DNA of 64,000 bases from an uncultured bacterium (GTDB taxonomy: Bacteria > Cyanobacteriota > Vampirovibrionia > Gastranaerophilales > Gastranaerophilaceae). The stretch spans positions 189,112 to 253,111 of the forward strand of contig CASFTJ010000002.1 of the NCBI GenBank assembly GCA_949297715.1, given 5' to 3'. Made by a program: the position numbers and the translations under genes. The notes below the pieces were generated by a model. The model ran no database searches. It was not told the DNA's origin and saw nothing but the letters and a program-made list of their open reading frames with translations. Shown here one piece after another: positions 28,261 to 36,242 of the stretch. Every line of letters starts with the position of its first letter. The first letter of the stretch is position 1.

Positions 28261-28951
28261 CTCCTTAAGAGGGAAAGAAACCGGTTTTACATTAGCAGAA
28301 GTCTTAATAACTATTGGAATTATCGGACTTGTTGCGGCAATGACATTGCCTGCGTTAATCAACAATAACAGAAATAAAGCACTTGAAACAGCATTTAAGA
28401 AGAATTATTCGGCAATAAGTCAGGCTTTAAATATGTATTACGCTCAAAACGGCGAACGACTTACACCTGAATACGTCGGTGCACAAGAACTCAAACCTAT
28501 ATTAATCAAGTATATGAATGTATTGCATGATTGTGGATTTGGGTATCTAGATTCTGCTTGTATTCCAAACTCTTCAGATGAAACAAAAATTTCAAAAGTA
28601 TATAAAAATTTTAATGGAACTAATACAATAGATTTGAATCCGATGGATGATGGGCAATTTATTTTGAATGATGGCAGTCTTATTTTATTAGAAAATCCTT
28701 CCGCAGGTGGTAGCCTTTATATTTCTGTAGATGTAAACGGATATTTAAAAAATCCAAATAGATTAGGACAGGATTTGTTTATGTTTCAGATTGATGCTAA
28801 AGGGAATTTACTTCCTATGGGTGCAAAGGGAACACAATTTTACAATGCAAATGACGCATTTTGCTCTAAAACATCAACAAGTGATATGAACGGAGCGGGA
28901 TGTACGATAAAAGCAATAAATGAAAAAGATTATTTCACAAAATTGCATTAA
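28226..28951 (+). CDS. Prepilin-like protein 1, G-run gene, apparently OFF
   Basis: About 241 residues in the pilin frame, counted from a TTG at 28226 that has no Shine-Dalgarno. A leader of about 21 residues ending KETG precedes FTLAEVLITIGIIGLVAAMT, the class III signal and N-terminal helix. The body has a variable middle and conserved blocks: MYYAQNGERL, DDGQFILNDGSLILLE, ISVDVNGYLKNPNRLG and a C-terminal GAGCTIKAINEKDYFTKL. Such proteins assemble as major or minor pilins or pseudopilins after cutting by PilD. The likely true start is the ATG at 28213, out of frame by one G. Convergent with ilvC. Confidence 0.85.
   Translation: MNYRGGGAPENSSLRGKETGFTLAEVLITIGIIGLVAAMTLPALINNNRNKALETAFKKNYSAISQALNMYYAQNGERLTPEYVGAQELKPILIKYMNVLHDCGFGYLDSACIPNSSDETKISKVYKNFNGTNTIDLNPMDDGQFILNDGSLILLENPSAGGSLYISVDVNGYLKNPNRLGQDLFMFQIDAKGNLLPMGAKGTQFYNANDAFCSKTSTSDMNGAGCTIKAINEKDYFTKLH
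28236..28247. repeat. Poly-G run, 12 bases
   Basis: Homopolymer inside the coding leader; length decides the frame between ATG 28213 and pilin 1. Confidence 0.95.
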
Positions 28952-28971
28952 GAAAATTGGTTTGTGTATAA

Positions 28972-29003
28972 AACAAGGGCGCGTTATTTGACGCACCCTT
29001 GTT
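28972..29003. terminator. Hairpin between pilin 1 and ilvC, built from the REP-like motif
   Basis: AACAAGGG and CCCTTGTT enclose GCGT-N-ACGC. It contains the GACGCACC half of the repeat family and lies between convergent genes, so it may serve as their terminator. Confidence 0.6.
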
Positions 29004-29042
29004 AATTATGAATTTAAAATTTTTACTTTAAAATTCTCTCTT

Positions 29043-30068
29043 TTAATTTCTTGTTCTGTCAACGATTTTTTTGTCTTTACCCCAGACAAATGATGAGCGG
29101 ATTTCTTCACCGACTTTTTCAAGAGAGTGTTCGCGGTTTACTCTGCGAAGTTCATCAAAAACAGCGCATCCGCTTTTCATTTCTGCCATAAATTCATCTG
29201 AAAATTTACCGCTTTGGATATCTTCCAAGATTTTTTTCATTGCATCTTTAGATTCTTTACCGATAACTCTCGGGCCTCTTGTCATATCGCCGTATTCTGC
29301 TGTGTTAGATATTGAATAGCGCATATTGCCCAAGCCGCCTTCACAAATTAAATCTACTATAAGTTTCATTTCGTGCAAAGTTTCAAAATATGCCATATAT
29401 GGTGAATACCCTGCCTCTACAAGTGTTTCGTATCCTGCTTTAATAAGTGCGCTAACTCCGCCACAGATTACAGCCTGTTCGCCGAAAAGATCCGTTTCTG
29501 TTTCTTCGCGGAAGGTTGTTTCAATAATTCCTGCACGTCCTGCGCCTATTGCTGAAGCGTAAGAAAGAGCAACTTCTTTTGAATCACCTGAACCATCCTG
29601 ATAAACTGCAATTAATGACGGAACCCCTTTGCCTAATTCATATTCGCTTCTAACTGTGTGTCCGGGGCCTTTTGGGGCAACCATGATTACGTTAACATCT
29701 TCAGGTGCCACAATTTTCTTGAAGTGGATGTTAAATCCGTGTGAAAACATTAAATACTGACCTTTGTGCATATTTGGTTTAATCTGGCGTTCAAAAACTT
29801 CTGCCTGAATTTCATCAGGGATTAGGATTTGTACAACATCAGCTTCTTTTACGGCATCTTCAATGTTCATTACTTTAAAACCGTATTTTCTGGCTTTTTC
29901 AGCACTCTTGCCGTCTTCTCTAAGCCCAAGAATAACATCGCAGCCGGAATCTTTTAAATTCATTGACTGACCGTAACCTTGTGAACCAAATCCGATAATT
30001 GCGATTTTTTTTGTTTTAATCAAATCCCTGTTGATATCTTTGTCAAGATAAATTTTTAATTCGCTCAT
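29043..30068 (-). CDS. ilvC: Ketol-acid reductoisomerase
   Basis: 341 residues, class I length. Rossmann motif [19 protein letters not shown] near the N-terminus; the metal and substrate residues lie in [12 protein letters not shown] and in the C-terminal knotted domain ([16 protein letters not shown]). It makes 2,3-dihydroxy acids for valine, isoleucine and pantothenate with NAD(P)H. ATG after AAAGAGG. ilvB/ilvN are not adjacent; ilvE lies 21 kb away, so the pathway genes are scattered. Confidence 0.97.
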   Translation of the reverse strand: MSELKIYLDKDINRDLIKTKKIAIIGFGSQGYGQSMNLKDSGCDVILGLREDGKSAEKARKYGFKVMNIEDAVKEADVVQILIPDEIQAEVFERQIKPNMHKGQYLMFSHGFNIHFKKIVAPEDVNVIMVAPKGPGHTVRSEYELGKGVPSLIAVYQDGSGDSKEVALSYASAIGAGRAGIIETTFREETETDLFGEQAVICGGVSALIKAGYETLVEAGYSPYMAYFETLHEMKLIVDLICEGGLGNMRYSISNTAEYGDMTRGPRVIGKESKDAMKKILEDIQSGKFSDEFMAEMKSGCAVFDELRRVNREHSLEKVGEEIRSSFVWGKDKKIVDRTRN

Positions 30069-30186
30069 TTTATACCTCTTTCTTTTTACACTCCTCAGAT
30101 TAATTCTAGCACAAAGAGAAAAAGAAACAAAAAATTATAAACAAAAAATTGAAAGCGAATTCTATTTGCAAAAGAAAGTTTTTTCA

Positions 30187-30205
30187 GTGCGTCGGAACGA
30201 CGCAC
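30187..30205. repeat. REP-like palindrome
   Basis: GTGCGTCG and CGACGCAC around GAA. Confidence 0.8.
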
Positions 30206-30368
30206 CAAAATAGATTTTTATAAAGCCTTCGGCGAGTCTTGCGCAAGAAGGGCGGTCGCTTTAAAATATATTTAAAAAGTCCTCAGGACGGGGGCACTTT
30301 TTGTGGAAAAAGTGCCTCAAAACCATCGCTACGCTTACGTTCGCTAATAATCCGCAAAGCTCAAGTAG

Positions 30369-30389
30369 GGTGTGTCGTTCCGACGCACC
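30369..30389. repeat. REP-like palindrome
   Basis: GGTGTGTCG and CGACGCACC around TTC, one arm base changed. Confidence 0.75.
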
Positions 30390-30662
30390 GAAATTATAAA
30401 ACGAAGATATTTAAAGCCTCCGGCAGGTCTTACGCAGACGGCGGTCGCTTTTGTGGAAAAGCGACGCAAACCACGCCCTGCACTCCGTTCGCTAATCATA
30501 TGTAAATGTTTCACCCAAAGCAAGCAAACTCGCTTCGCTCAGACAAAGCTTGCTTATGAAGCTGTGAAACAAAACAATGCTTGCTCACTCCGTGAAGGGC
30601 GGTTATTTAAATTAAAACTTTGCACACTCCGCTATTGTCGCAAAATTTTGTTTTTTAGTGTT

Positions 30663-30674
30663 GGGGGGGGGGGG
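30663..30674. repeat. Isolated poly-G run, 12 bases
   Basis: Twelve G in a non-coding context (after AGTGTT, before CTATTTAAAT). Same length as the pilin leader runs but no ATG or pilin frame beside it. Confidence 0.9.
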
Positions 30675-30696
30675 CTATTTAAATCTTTTAGTCGTA

Positions 30697-30718
30697 TGGT
30701 GCGTCGTTTGACGCACCA
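30697..30718. repeat. REP-like palindrome upstream of pilin 2
   Basis: TGGTGCGTC and GACGCACCA around GTTT. Confidence 0.8.
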
Positions 30719-30814
30719 AAAAATAGATATACGCACTGAATGATAGTTCTGGCGCAAAATATATCTGCGCACGGGAAGGCTTGGCGCATTGAAAGGCGTA
30801 TTAAATCTAAAGGC

Positions 30815-30843
30815 TTGTCAAAAGTAAAAAGGATTGATATAAT
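30815..30843 (+). promoter_or_regulatory. Shared pilin promoter, copy 2
   Basis: TTGTCA, 17 bases, TATAAT, followed by the common AGTAGCATAGAAAA leader and AAGGAG. Confidence 0.8.
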
Positions 30844-30878
30844 AAAAGAGTAGCATAGAAAAGTATAAGGAGCTGGAA

Positions 30879-31628
30879 ATGCAGGATATGATTGAATTAC
30901 AGGGGGGGGGGGCACCCAAGAATAGCTCCTTAAGAGGCAAAAAGGTAGGATTTACATTAGCGGAAGTCTTGATAACTTTGGGAGTTATCGGATTGGTTGC
31001 AGCGATGACGTTGCCGGCTTTGATTAACAACAACAGAAATAAAGCTCTTGAAACCGCTTTTAAAAAGAATTATTCAGTGATAAGTCAAGCACTGAATATG
31101 TATTATGCACAAAACGGCGAACGACTTACTCCTGAATCTGCAAGAAATCGCCAATTAAAACTTATTTTAACAAAATATATGAATGTTTTACATGATTGCG
31201 GATTTGGAACAGAAGCGGATGCTTCCGCTTGCATTCCAAATCCTAAAGATACAACAAAAAGTTCTAATGTATACAAAAATTTTACAGGGACTAATTCTAT
31301 TTCATTAAATTTATTTGATGACGGTCAATTTGTATTAAATGATGGTAGCCTTATCATGCTTGAAAACAGTACTAATTTATATAGTACTGAATTGTATATT
31401 TCCGTAGATGTAAATGGATATTTAAAAAATCCAAATAGGTTAGGATGGGATTTGTTTATGTTTCAAATAGATGATAAAGGTAACTTATTGCCAATGGGTG
31501 CAAAAGGTACAAGATACTATAATAAAGATGAATTATATTGTTCTAAAAACACAACATATACTACTAATGGCTCTGGATGTACGATAAAAGCAATAAATGA
31601 AAAAGATTATTTTACAAAATTGCGTTAA
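30879..31628 (+). CDS. Prepilin-like protein 2, G-run gene, ON
   Basis: 249 residues from an ATG with AAGGAG 6 bases upstream. The run is 11 G (30902-30912), so MQDMIELQGGGAPKNSSLRG reads straight into KKVG and the FTLAEVLITLGVIGLVAAMT helix. The mature protein shares the conserved blocks of pilin 1 (MYYAQNGERL, DDGQFVLNDGSLIMLE, ISVDVNGYLKNPNRLG, FQIDDKGNLLPMGAKGT, AINEKDYFTKL) with a different middle (about 85-130). This is the only G-run pilin of the four with start and body in one frame, so it should be the expressed one in the sequenced cell population. Convergent with the GNAT-like gene. Confidence 0.93.
   Translation: MQDMIELQGGGAPKNSSLRGKKVGFTLAEVLITLGVIGLVAAMTLPALINNNRNKALETAFKKNYSVISQALNMYYAQNGERLTPESARNRQLKLILTKYMNVLHDCGFGTEADASACIPNPKDTTKSSNVYKNFTGTNSISLNLFDDGQFVLNDGSLIMLENSTNLYSTELYISVDVNGYLKNPNRLGWDLFMFQIDDKGNLLPMGAKGTRYYNKDELYCSKNTTYTTNGSGCTIKAINEKDYFTKLR
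30902..30912. repeat. Poly-G run, 11 bases
   Basis: In-frame length; the other three leader runs have 12. Confidence 0.95.
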
Positions 31629-31684
31629 GTTTTTAGTTGTTAATTTAATGGAGCGTCGCTCAATGTACCCGAAAAATCAAGTTT

Positions 31685-32674
31685 TTAATTTGTCACAATT
31701 TTGCTGTTTTCGCCGAATAAAAATACCTGAAGTGCATTCTCAGCGGTTTTTACGGGTCTGTAAAAGTTTTTTACCAGAAGTACCTGATTTTGTATCGGCT
31801 GGTAGTTTTTATTTTTTAAATATTCTCCAAGCTTTTCTGCGGTTTTGGTGTAATTTTTCTGTTTTACAAAAGGATAAAAAACTGTTCTTCTGCGGCTGAT
31901 TTCAGATATTGCATAATTAAGAACATCATCATAAGAAATTTCATATCCGTCATTTGTAATAAAATCTATTATGAAATTTATGTTGTCGCTTGTTGTAATT
32001 GAAATGTATCCTATAATTTGTTTTTTTGCAGGTTCTTCTATTACATAACGGTTTTTATAAAATTGCGAATAACCTCCGAAAATCGGATCTTCAAATTCTT
32101 GTTTAATCCTTTCTAATGAAGATTTATAAATGGTTTCAATTTCGGAGTTATAGAGTTTGCAGACAGTTTTAGAGTCCCCGTTGCAAAAATGTCTGAAACC
32201 TAAGGGAACTTCAGGATTTTTGTTAAAATCTTCTATTTTCCATAAAGTTTCGCTTGCGCACTGGCGAAATCCGCAGCCGTCTGTGAATAGTTTTAAAAGT
32301 TCATCGTGGCATTCGTCAACCGAAACTATAAATGAAGTTGCGCCCTTTGCAGAATATCTTGAAGTTACAAAATCAATAAGCTGTTTGCCTGAATCGTAAA
32401 AATTATTCTGAAATACAAGTCGGGTAATGTTTATCTTGTAAGGATTACCGATAGTGGGTTCAATCGTAATCAAACCTAGTATTTCTTTGCCGTCAAGAAG
32501 GATGTAAGATTCTTTTAAAAATTTGTATTTTAAAGGCAAAACAGAACTGATGATTCCAAAGGGTTCATTCAGAAAAGCTTTATAGAAAAATTCACCCTCA
32601 GCAGAACCCAAATAAGAGATCATCTTTTTTAACTTCGGATAGTCAAAACAATTTAACTTTCGGATACGTGTCAT
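31685..32674 (-). CDS. GNAT-like acetyltransferase, two domains
   Basis: 329 residues. The first half (about 1-150) has an N-acetyltransferase-like order of strands with YILLDGKEILGLITIEPT and a helix around NFYDSGKQLIDFVTSRYSAK; the second half looks like a degenerate second GNAT domain (QIIGYISITTSDNINFIIDF). The pyrophosphate-binding Q/RxxGxG/A loop is not obvious, so activity is uncertain. TATAAT ends 6 bases before the ATG and no Shine-Dalgarno is present. Diverges from the alcohol dehydrogenase pair. Confidence 0.6.
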   Translation of the reverse strand: MTRIRKLNCFDYPKLKKMISYLGSAEGEFFYKAFLNEPFGIISSVLPLKYKFLKESYILLDGKEILGLITIEPTIGNPYKINITRLVFQNNFYDSGKQLIDFVTSRYSAKGATSFIVSVDECHDELLKLFTDGCGFRQCASETLWKIEDFNKNPEVPLGFRHFCNGDSKTVCKLYNSEIETIYKSSLERIKQEFEDPIFGGYSQFYKNRYVIEEPAKKQIIGYISITTSDNINFIIDFITNDGYEISYDDVLNYAISEISRRRTVFYPFVKQKNYTKTAEKLGEYLKNKNYQPIQNQVLLVKNFYRPVKTAENALQVFLFGENSKIVTN

Positions 32675-32680
32675 ATTATA

Positions 32681-32709
32681 ATTATATATTTTATTTAAAT
32701 GTTTCGCAA
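32681..32709 (-). promoter_or_regulatory. Leaderless promoter of the GNAT-like gene
   Basis: On the minus strand TTGCGA, 17 bases, TATAAT, 6 bases, ATG (32674). The start codon A should be the first transcribed base. Confidence 0.65.
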
Positions 32710-32750
32710 GTTTGTGTTAAAATTTTTGTAAAGAGGGAGATTGTATTATA

Positions 32751-33761
32751 ATGCGGACAGCCGTTATAAATCATAATAAAATTGAAATTAAAAGTTGTGA
32801 AAATTTAATATTAGGGGCGCAAAAAGGTGCGATTGTGAAAGTTTTGGGATGCGGACTTTGCGGATCTGATATTGTTAAATTCAGAGAAAAAATTTCTCCT
32901 GACGGAACGGTTTTAGGGCACGAAATTGTTGCAAGAATAGTTGAAATTAATTCTGATACAAATTTTAAATGCGGTGATACAATTGTAACTTCGCATCATA
33001 TTCCTTGCGGAAAGTGTGTATTTTGCAGATCCGGAAATGTTTCTATGTGCAAGCATTTTAAGAAAACAAATATTATTCCTGGCGGATTTAGTGAATTTGT
33101 GTATTTGTCAGAAGAACATTTGATGAATGTTGCACACCTTCTTCCTGAAAATTTAAGCGAAATAGAAGGCTCTTTTTATGAGCCGCTCGGATGCTGTGTT
33201 AGAGCTGTTCATAGAGCTGATTTAAAAGCAAATTCGACTGTTCTTGTAGTTGGTTTAGGTTCTATCGGAATTTTGATGGCTCAAGCTTTGAAAGCTCACG
33301 GAATGAATGTTATCGGGTGCGATTTAATAGATGAAAGAGTTGATTTGTTAAAGAGTTTTGGGATTAAGGCTGTAAATTCCTCAAATTTTGATGACACAAA
33401 GAAATATATATTTGAAAAGACTGAAAATTACGGAGTTGATGCTGTCTTTATGACATCAGGAGCCGATAAAGCGATTGAGTTTGCACTCAAAACGGTCAGA
33501 AATGGCGGTAAAATCCTTGTTTTTTCAAGCACCCCGAAAAATTTCGGCTATGCAAATAATGAAATTTATTACAGAGAATTAACTGTTCTTGGCAGTTATT
33601 CCCCTGCTCCTTCGGATTTAAGAGAATCGTTAGAGCTTTTAAAAAGCGGCAAGGTAAAGGTTAAAAATTTGTCAACGGTGTACGAGTTTGATAAAATAAA
33701 TGAGGCGTTTAAAGATACAATCGCAAATAAGATTTTGAAAGCTTACATAAAAATTTCATAA
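32751..33761 (+). CDS. Zinc-dependent medium-chain dehydrogenase A
   Basis: 336 residues. GroES-like domain with catalytic-zinc ligands Cys in GCGLCGSD and His-Glu in LGHEI, structural-zinc Cys cluster CGKCVFCRSGNVSMC, then a Rossmann domain with VVGLGSIGILMAQ. It oxidises or reduces a polyol, alcohol or amino-acid side chain with NAD(P). The ligand set resembles threonine/sorbitol dehydrogenases. ATG after GAGGGAGATTG. The next gene is a paralogue 37 bases downstream, so they form an operon and may act on successive or related sugars. Confidence 0.88.
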   Translation: MRTAVINHNKIEIKSCENLILGAQKGAIVKVLGCGLCGSDIVKFREKISPDGTVLGHEIVARIVEINSDTNFKCGDTIVTSHHIPCGKCVFCRSGNVSMCKHFKKTNIIPGGFSEFVYLSEEHLMNVAHLLPENLSEIEGSFYEPLGCCVRAVHRADLKANSTVLVVGLGSIGILMAQALKAHGMNVIGCDLIDERVDLLKSFGIKAVNSSNFDDTKKYIFEKTENYGVDAVFMTSGADKAIEFALKTVRNGGKILVFSSTPKNFGYANNEIYYRELTVLGSYSPAPSDLRESLELLKSGKVKVKNLSTVYEFDKINEAFKDTIANKILKAYIKIS

Positions 33762-33798
33762 TATCCAAAAGCTAAAAAATCCCGATAAAGGAAATAAG

Positions 33799-34845
33799 AT
33801 GAAATCAATACAGTATTACGGACCGCAAAATATAAAATACGAAGATGTTATGGTAAAACCGCCCGAAGAAGGCGAGATTGTCGTAAAAATAATGTCTGCT
33901 CTTACTTGCGGTACGGATGTTAAGACATATAGGAGAGGGCATCCTGTATTAATAAAAAATATTCCGTCAGGTTTCGGGCATGAGTTTTCCGGGATTGTGG
34001 AAAAAGTCGGTTTTGGGGTTACAAAATTTAAGCCCGGTGACAGGGTTGTCTGTGCAAATTCTGCTCCTTGCGGACACTGTTTCTATTGCAGGCGCAAAGA
34101 ATACAATTTGTGTGAAAATCTTGATTTGTTAAACGGTGCTTACTCTCAGTTTATAACGGTTCCTGCAAGAATAGTCGAAAAAAATACTTATATTTTGCCT
34201 GACAACTTAAGCTTCGACAGAGCTGCGTTTTGTGAACCTTTGGCAAATGTAGTTCACGGGGTTGAAAGAACAGGAATTAAGGAAGGCGATACTGTCGGAA
34301 TTATCGGTATAGGGCCAATCGGGCTTATGTTTGCACGTCTTGCAAAGCTTAAAGGGGCAAGAGTTATTGCTGCTGGCAGAAACCCGATTAAACTTAAACT
34401 TGCTGAAGAATTTGCTTATGCCGATGAAGTCGTGGATTTAAATAAGTATCCTAATCCTGAGAAAATCTTTATGGATTTTACGGAAGAAAATAAAGGGCTT
34501 GATGTTGCGGTTGAGTGCGTCGGATTGCCGGAAATTTGGGAAAGAATTTTTACATTTGTCCGCCCTGGCGGAACTGTTCATTTTTTTGGCGGTTGTAAGT
34601 CAGGTTCTACCGTAACTTTTGACACTACCAAAATGCATTACGGCGATATAAGGTTAATGAGCGTTTTCCATCATACGCCCGAGTATTTTAAAAAAGCTCT
34701 TGATTATATTGCTTCAGGTGAAGTTGAGGTAGAAAAGCTGATTACAAAAACATTAGAACTTAAAGATGTTGAGTATGCTATGCAAGAACATATTGCAGGT
34801 CGGGCTGTGAAATTTTTGATAAAACCGTGGGGTATTAGTAAATAA
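33799..34845 (+). CDS. Zinc-dependent medium-chain dehydrogenase B
   Basis: 348 residues. Catalytic zinc site TCGTDVKTYRRG and GFGHEFSG, structural cluster CGHCFYCRRKEYNLC, Rossmann motif IIGIGPIGLMFARLAKLKGA. Similar in plan to its upstream neighbour but clearly diverged. Resembles L-threonine 3- or sugar-alcohol dehydrogenases; substrate unknown. ATG after AAAGGAAATAAG. Pilin 3 starts 20 bases past its stop and lacks the promoter seen at the other G-run pilins, so that pilin depends on this operon's transcript. Confidence 0.88.
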   Translation: MKSIQYYGPQNIKYEDVMVKPPEEGEIVVKIMSALTCGTDVKTYRRGHPVLIKNIPSGFGHEFSGIVEKVGFGVTKFKPGDRVVCANSAPCGHCFYCRRKEYNLCENLDLLNGAYSQFITVPARIVEKNTYILPDNLSFDRAAFCEPLANVVHGVERTGIKEGDTVGIIGIGPIGLMFARLAKLKGARVIAAGRNPIKLKLAEEFAYADEVVDLNKYPNPEKIFMDFTEENKGLDVAVECVGLPEIWERIFTFVRPGGTVHFFGGCKSGSTVTFDTTKMHYGDIRLMSVFHHTPEYFKKALDYIASGEVEVEKLITKTLELKDVEYAMQEHIAGRAVKFLIKPWGISK

Positions 34846-34865
34846 GGAAAGGAGAAGTGTTGGAA

Positions 34866-34914
34866 ATGCTTGATATGATTGAATTACAGGGGGGGGGGGG
34901 CACCCGAGAATAGC
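34866..34914 (+). promoter_or_regulatory. Phase-variable leader of pilin 3, G12, ATG out of frame
   Basis: TGGAAATGCTTGATATG begins a leader identical to those of pilins 1 and 4; upstream the sequence is unrelated. The run is 34889-34900 (12 G) and the ATG frame ends at the TAG just after CGAGAA. Confidence 0.7.
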
Positions 34915-35688
34915 TCCTTAAAAGGGAAAACAAGAGGTTTTACATTAGCAGAAGTTTTGATAACGATAGGTATTATTGGGCTTGTGGCAGCAATGACAAT
35001 GCCAATGTTAATAGCTAACCATCGTAAGCAGGTTATGCTAACAAAGGTTAAACGTACATATAATGTATTGAATAATGCATTAGAACGAGCAAAGGTTGAT
35101 TATGGTACAGATGTAAATGGTTGGTATCTCCCAAAATCAGGAAGCCAATTGGAAAAAAGTATATTTTTTGTAGAAACATATATGCTGCCATATTTAAATA
35201 CTGTTTATTATTGCAAAAATAAATTTGAGGTCTCTTATTGTACTGAGAAGAAATATAACATAAGAGGTGATGACTGGGCTTATATTGGACCTGTTAGTGA
35301 AGATTTCGGAACATCTTTTGTCTTGAATGATGGTGTGTATGTTTATGTTACGGTTGGTGAATTCGCATATACACCTAGTGCTGGTGGTTATGATGAAACT
35401 ATAAATCGAGTAGTTATTCAATTTGATATAGATAATTATAAAGGATATAACAAATTAGGATATGATATATTTATGTTGGAGCTTGGTGGAGCAGAAGGTC
35501 TTTCAAAGAGAAACGATGCTGATAAAAATAAGTTTTTGCCTTATGGCCATAATTCCTCTAAAAGTTGCGATTACTATGTATCAAATATAAATCACGCTTG
35601 TAATCCAGAGGTAACATACCCTGGTTCATATTGTTTAGCGTATATAGTATGTAACGGATGGAGTTTTGGAGATAAATATCCTTGGTAA
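34879..35688 (+). CDS. Prepilin-like protein 3, G-run gene, apparently OFF, different body
   Basis: About 269 residues in the pilin frame. After the shared G-rich leader and FTLAEVLITIGIIGLVAAMT the body belongs to another subfamily: MPMLIANHRKQVMLTKVKRT, then NNALERAKVDYGTDVNGWYL, a long variable part with paired Cys (CKNKFEVSYC) and DNYKGYNKLGYDIFMLELGG. The Gx(x)GxDxF region corresponds to NRLGWDLFMF of the other pilins. The likely start is the ATG at 34866, put out of frame by the twelfth G. A perfect terminator follows. Confidence 0.82.
   Translation: MNYRGGGAPENSSLKGKTRGFTLAEVLITIGIIGLVAAMTMPMLIANHRKQVMLTKVKRTYNVLNNALERAKVDYGTDVNGWYLPKSGSQLEKSIFFVETYMLPYLNTVYYCKNKFEVSYCTEKKYNIRGDDWAYIGPVSEDFGTSFVLNDGVYVYVTVGEFAYTPSAGGYDETINRVVIQFDIDNYKGYNKLGYDIFMLELGGAEGLSKRNDADKNKFLPYGHNSSKSCDYYVSNINHACNPEVTYPGSYCLAYIVCNGWSFGDKYPW
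34889..34900. repeat. Poly-G run, 12 bases
   Basis: Homopolymer in the leader of pilin 3. Confidence 0.95.
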
Positions 35689-35690
35689 AT

Positions 35691-35720
35691 AAAAAGACCG
35701 ACAAATTTGTCGGTCTTTTT
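35691..35720. terminator. Bidirectional terminator, perfect 30-base palindrome
   Basis: AAAAAGACCGACAAA followed directly by its reverse complement. It serves pilin 3 and the convergent small gene at 35757. Confidence 0.92.
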
Positions 35721-35756
35721 AAGCTCTCAACTTCTTTAAATCTTGCTGCAACACAC

Positions 35757-35912
35757 TTACTTAATGACAGCAAGTTTCGGCTTTATGCCTGATTCCATGT
35801 TGATGTTTCTGGCATTAGCCACCGCCATAGAACGGCGTTTTCTCGCTCCTCTTAATATGTATTCAACACTGCCGCTAACATTACACGCAGGTTTTACTAT
35901 CTTTTTGAGCAT
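35757..35912 (-). CDS. Small basic hypothetical protein, 51 residues
   Basis: ATG at 35912 with TTGGAGAA upstream opens a 51-residue frame: MLKKIVKPACNVSGSVEYIL, then RGARKRRSMAVANARNINME, ending KPKLAVIK. It is strongly basic, with an Arg/Lys cluster in the middle, so nucleic acid binding is possible. The sequence is not repetitive and a terminator follows in the right place. I do not recognise a family. It lies between pilins 3 and 4, with about 150 bases of AT-rich upstream sequence. Confidence 0.6.
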   Translation of the reverse strand: MLKKIVKPACNVSGSVEYILRGARKRRSMAVANARNINMESGIKPKLAVIK

Positions 35913-36065
35913 ATATCTTGTTCTCCAATTTGTCTAGTTACACTTTTGTTATCGACAAGCTTTTGACAAAACTTTAAAAAATTTTTGGAATTTGTTAACA
36001 TTGTTTAACATATTTGGGAGAGGTGGATTTTTAATAATTTTTTAAGTTTTGGTTATTTTAAGTAT

Positions 36066-36085
36066 GGTGCGTCTTTTGACGCACC
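36066..36085. repeat. REP-like palindrome upstream of pilin 4
   Basis: GGTGCGTC and GACGCACC around TTTT. The rest of the gap 35913-36131 is AT-rich, without an open frame. Confidence 0.8.
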
Positions 36086-36131
36086 GCAAGGATTGGTTAG
36101 TGCTTTTGTGTGGCGCATTAACTCTAAATAC

Positions 36132-36160
36132 TTGTCAAAAATAAAAAGGGTTGGTATAAT
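36132..36160 (+). promoter_or_regulatory. Shared pilin promoter, copy 3
   Basis: TTGTCA, 17 bases, TATAAT, followed by the common GTAGCATAGAAAAGATAAGG leader. Confidence 0.8.
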
Positions 36161-36194
36161 AAAATAGTAGCATAGAAAAGATAAGGAGCTGGAA

Positions 36195-36242
36195 ATGCTT
36201 GATATGATTGAATTACAGGGGGGGGGGGGCACCCGAGAATAG
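36195..36242 (+). promoter_or_regulatory. Phase-variable leader of pilin 4, G12, ATG out of frame
   Basis: AAGGAG, 6 bases, ATG 36195, then the common MLDMIELQGGGG reading and TAG at 36240-36242. The run is 36218-36229. Confidence 0.75.

Larger units (their letters stand above)
30069..30878. repeat. 810-base non-coding repeat region before pilin 2
   Basis: No open frame here has a ribosome-binding site or resembles a protein. The region is built from diverged copies of the elements at 2203-2503: CTTCGGCGAGTCTTGCGCAA (about 30222-30260), CTCCGGCAGGTCTTACGCAG (about 30411-30440) and GTGAAACAAAACAATGCTTG to GTCGCAAAATTTTG (about 30566-30655), with three REP-like palindromes and an isolated run of 12 G. 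The last 60 bases hold the promoter and leader of pilin 2. Confidence 0.65.

Noticed and set aside
30239-30743. Open frames of 88 and 123 codons in the repeat region
   Set aside because: They cross palindromes and the poly-G run, have no ribosome-binding site and read as low-complexity basic peptides; they are chance frames in repeats.
30069-30878. Insertion sequence
   Set aside because: No transposase frame, no terminal inverted repeats with target duplication; only short repeated elements are seen.
31650-31680. GGAGCGTCGCTCAATGTACC as another REP copy
   Set aside because: It resembles one half of the palindrome but the second arm does not pair, so I did not count it.
35743-35937. Plus-strand frame of 64 codons
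   Set aside because: The minus strand holds a better small gene (35757-35912) with a ribosome-binding site and terminator; the plus frame has neither.
28236-36229. G runs as sequencing errors
   Set aside because: Homopolymer miscalls are possible and raw reads are needed. I kept the finding because four loci show 11-12 G, the wrong-frame stops are conserved, and true shorter G runs could not give the same leader.
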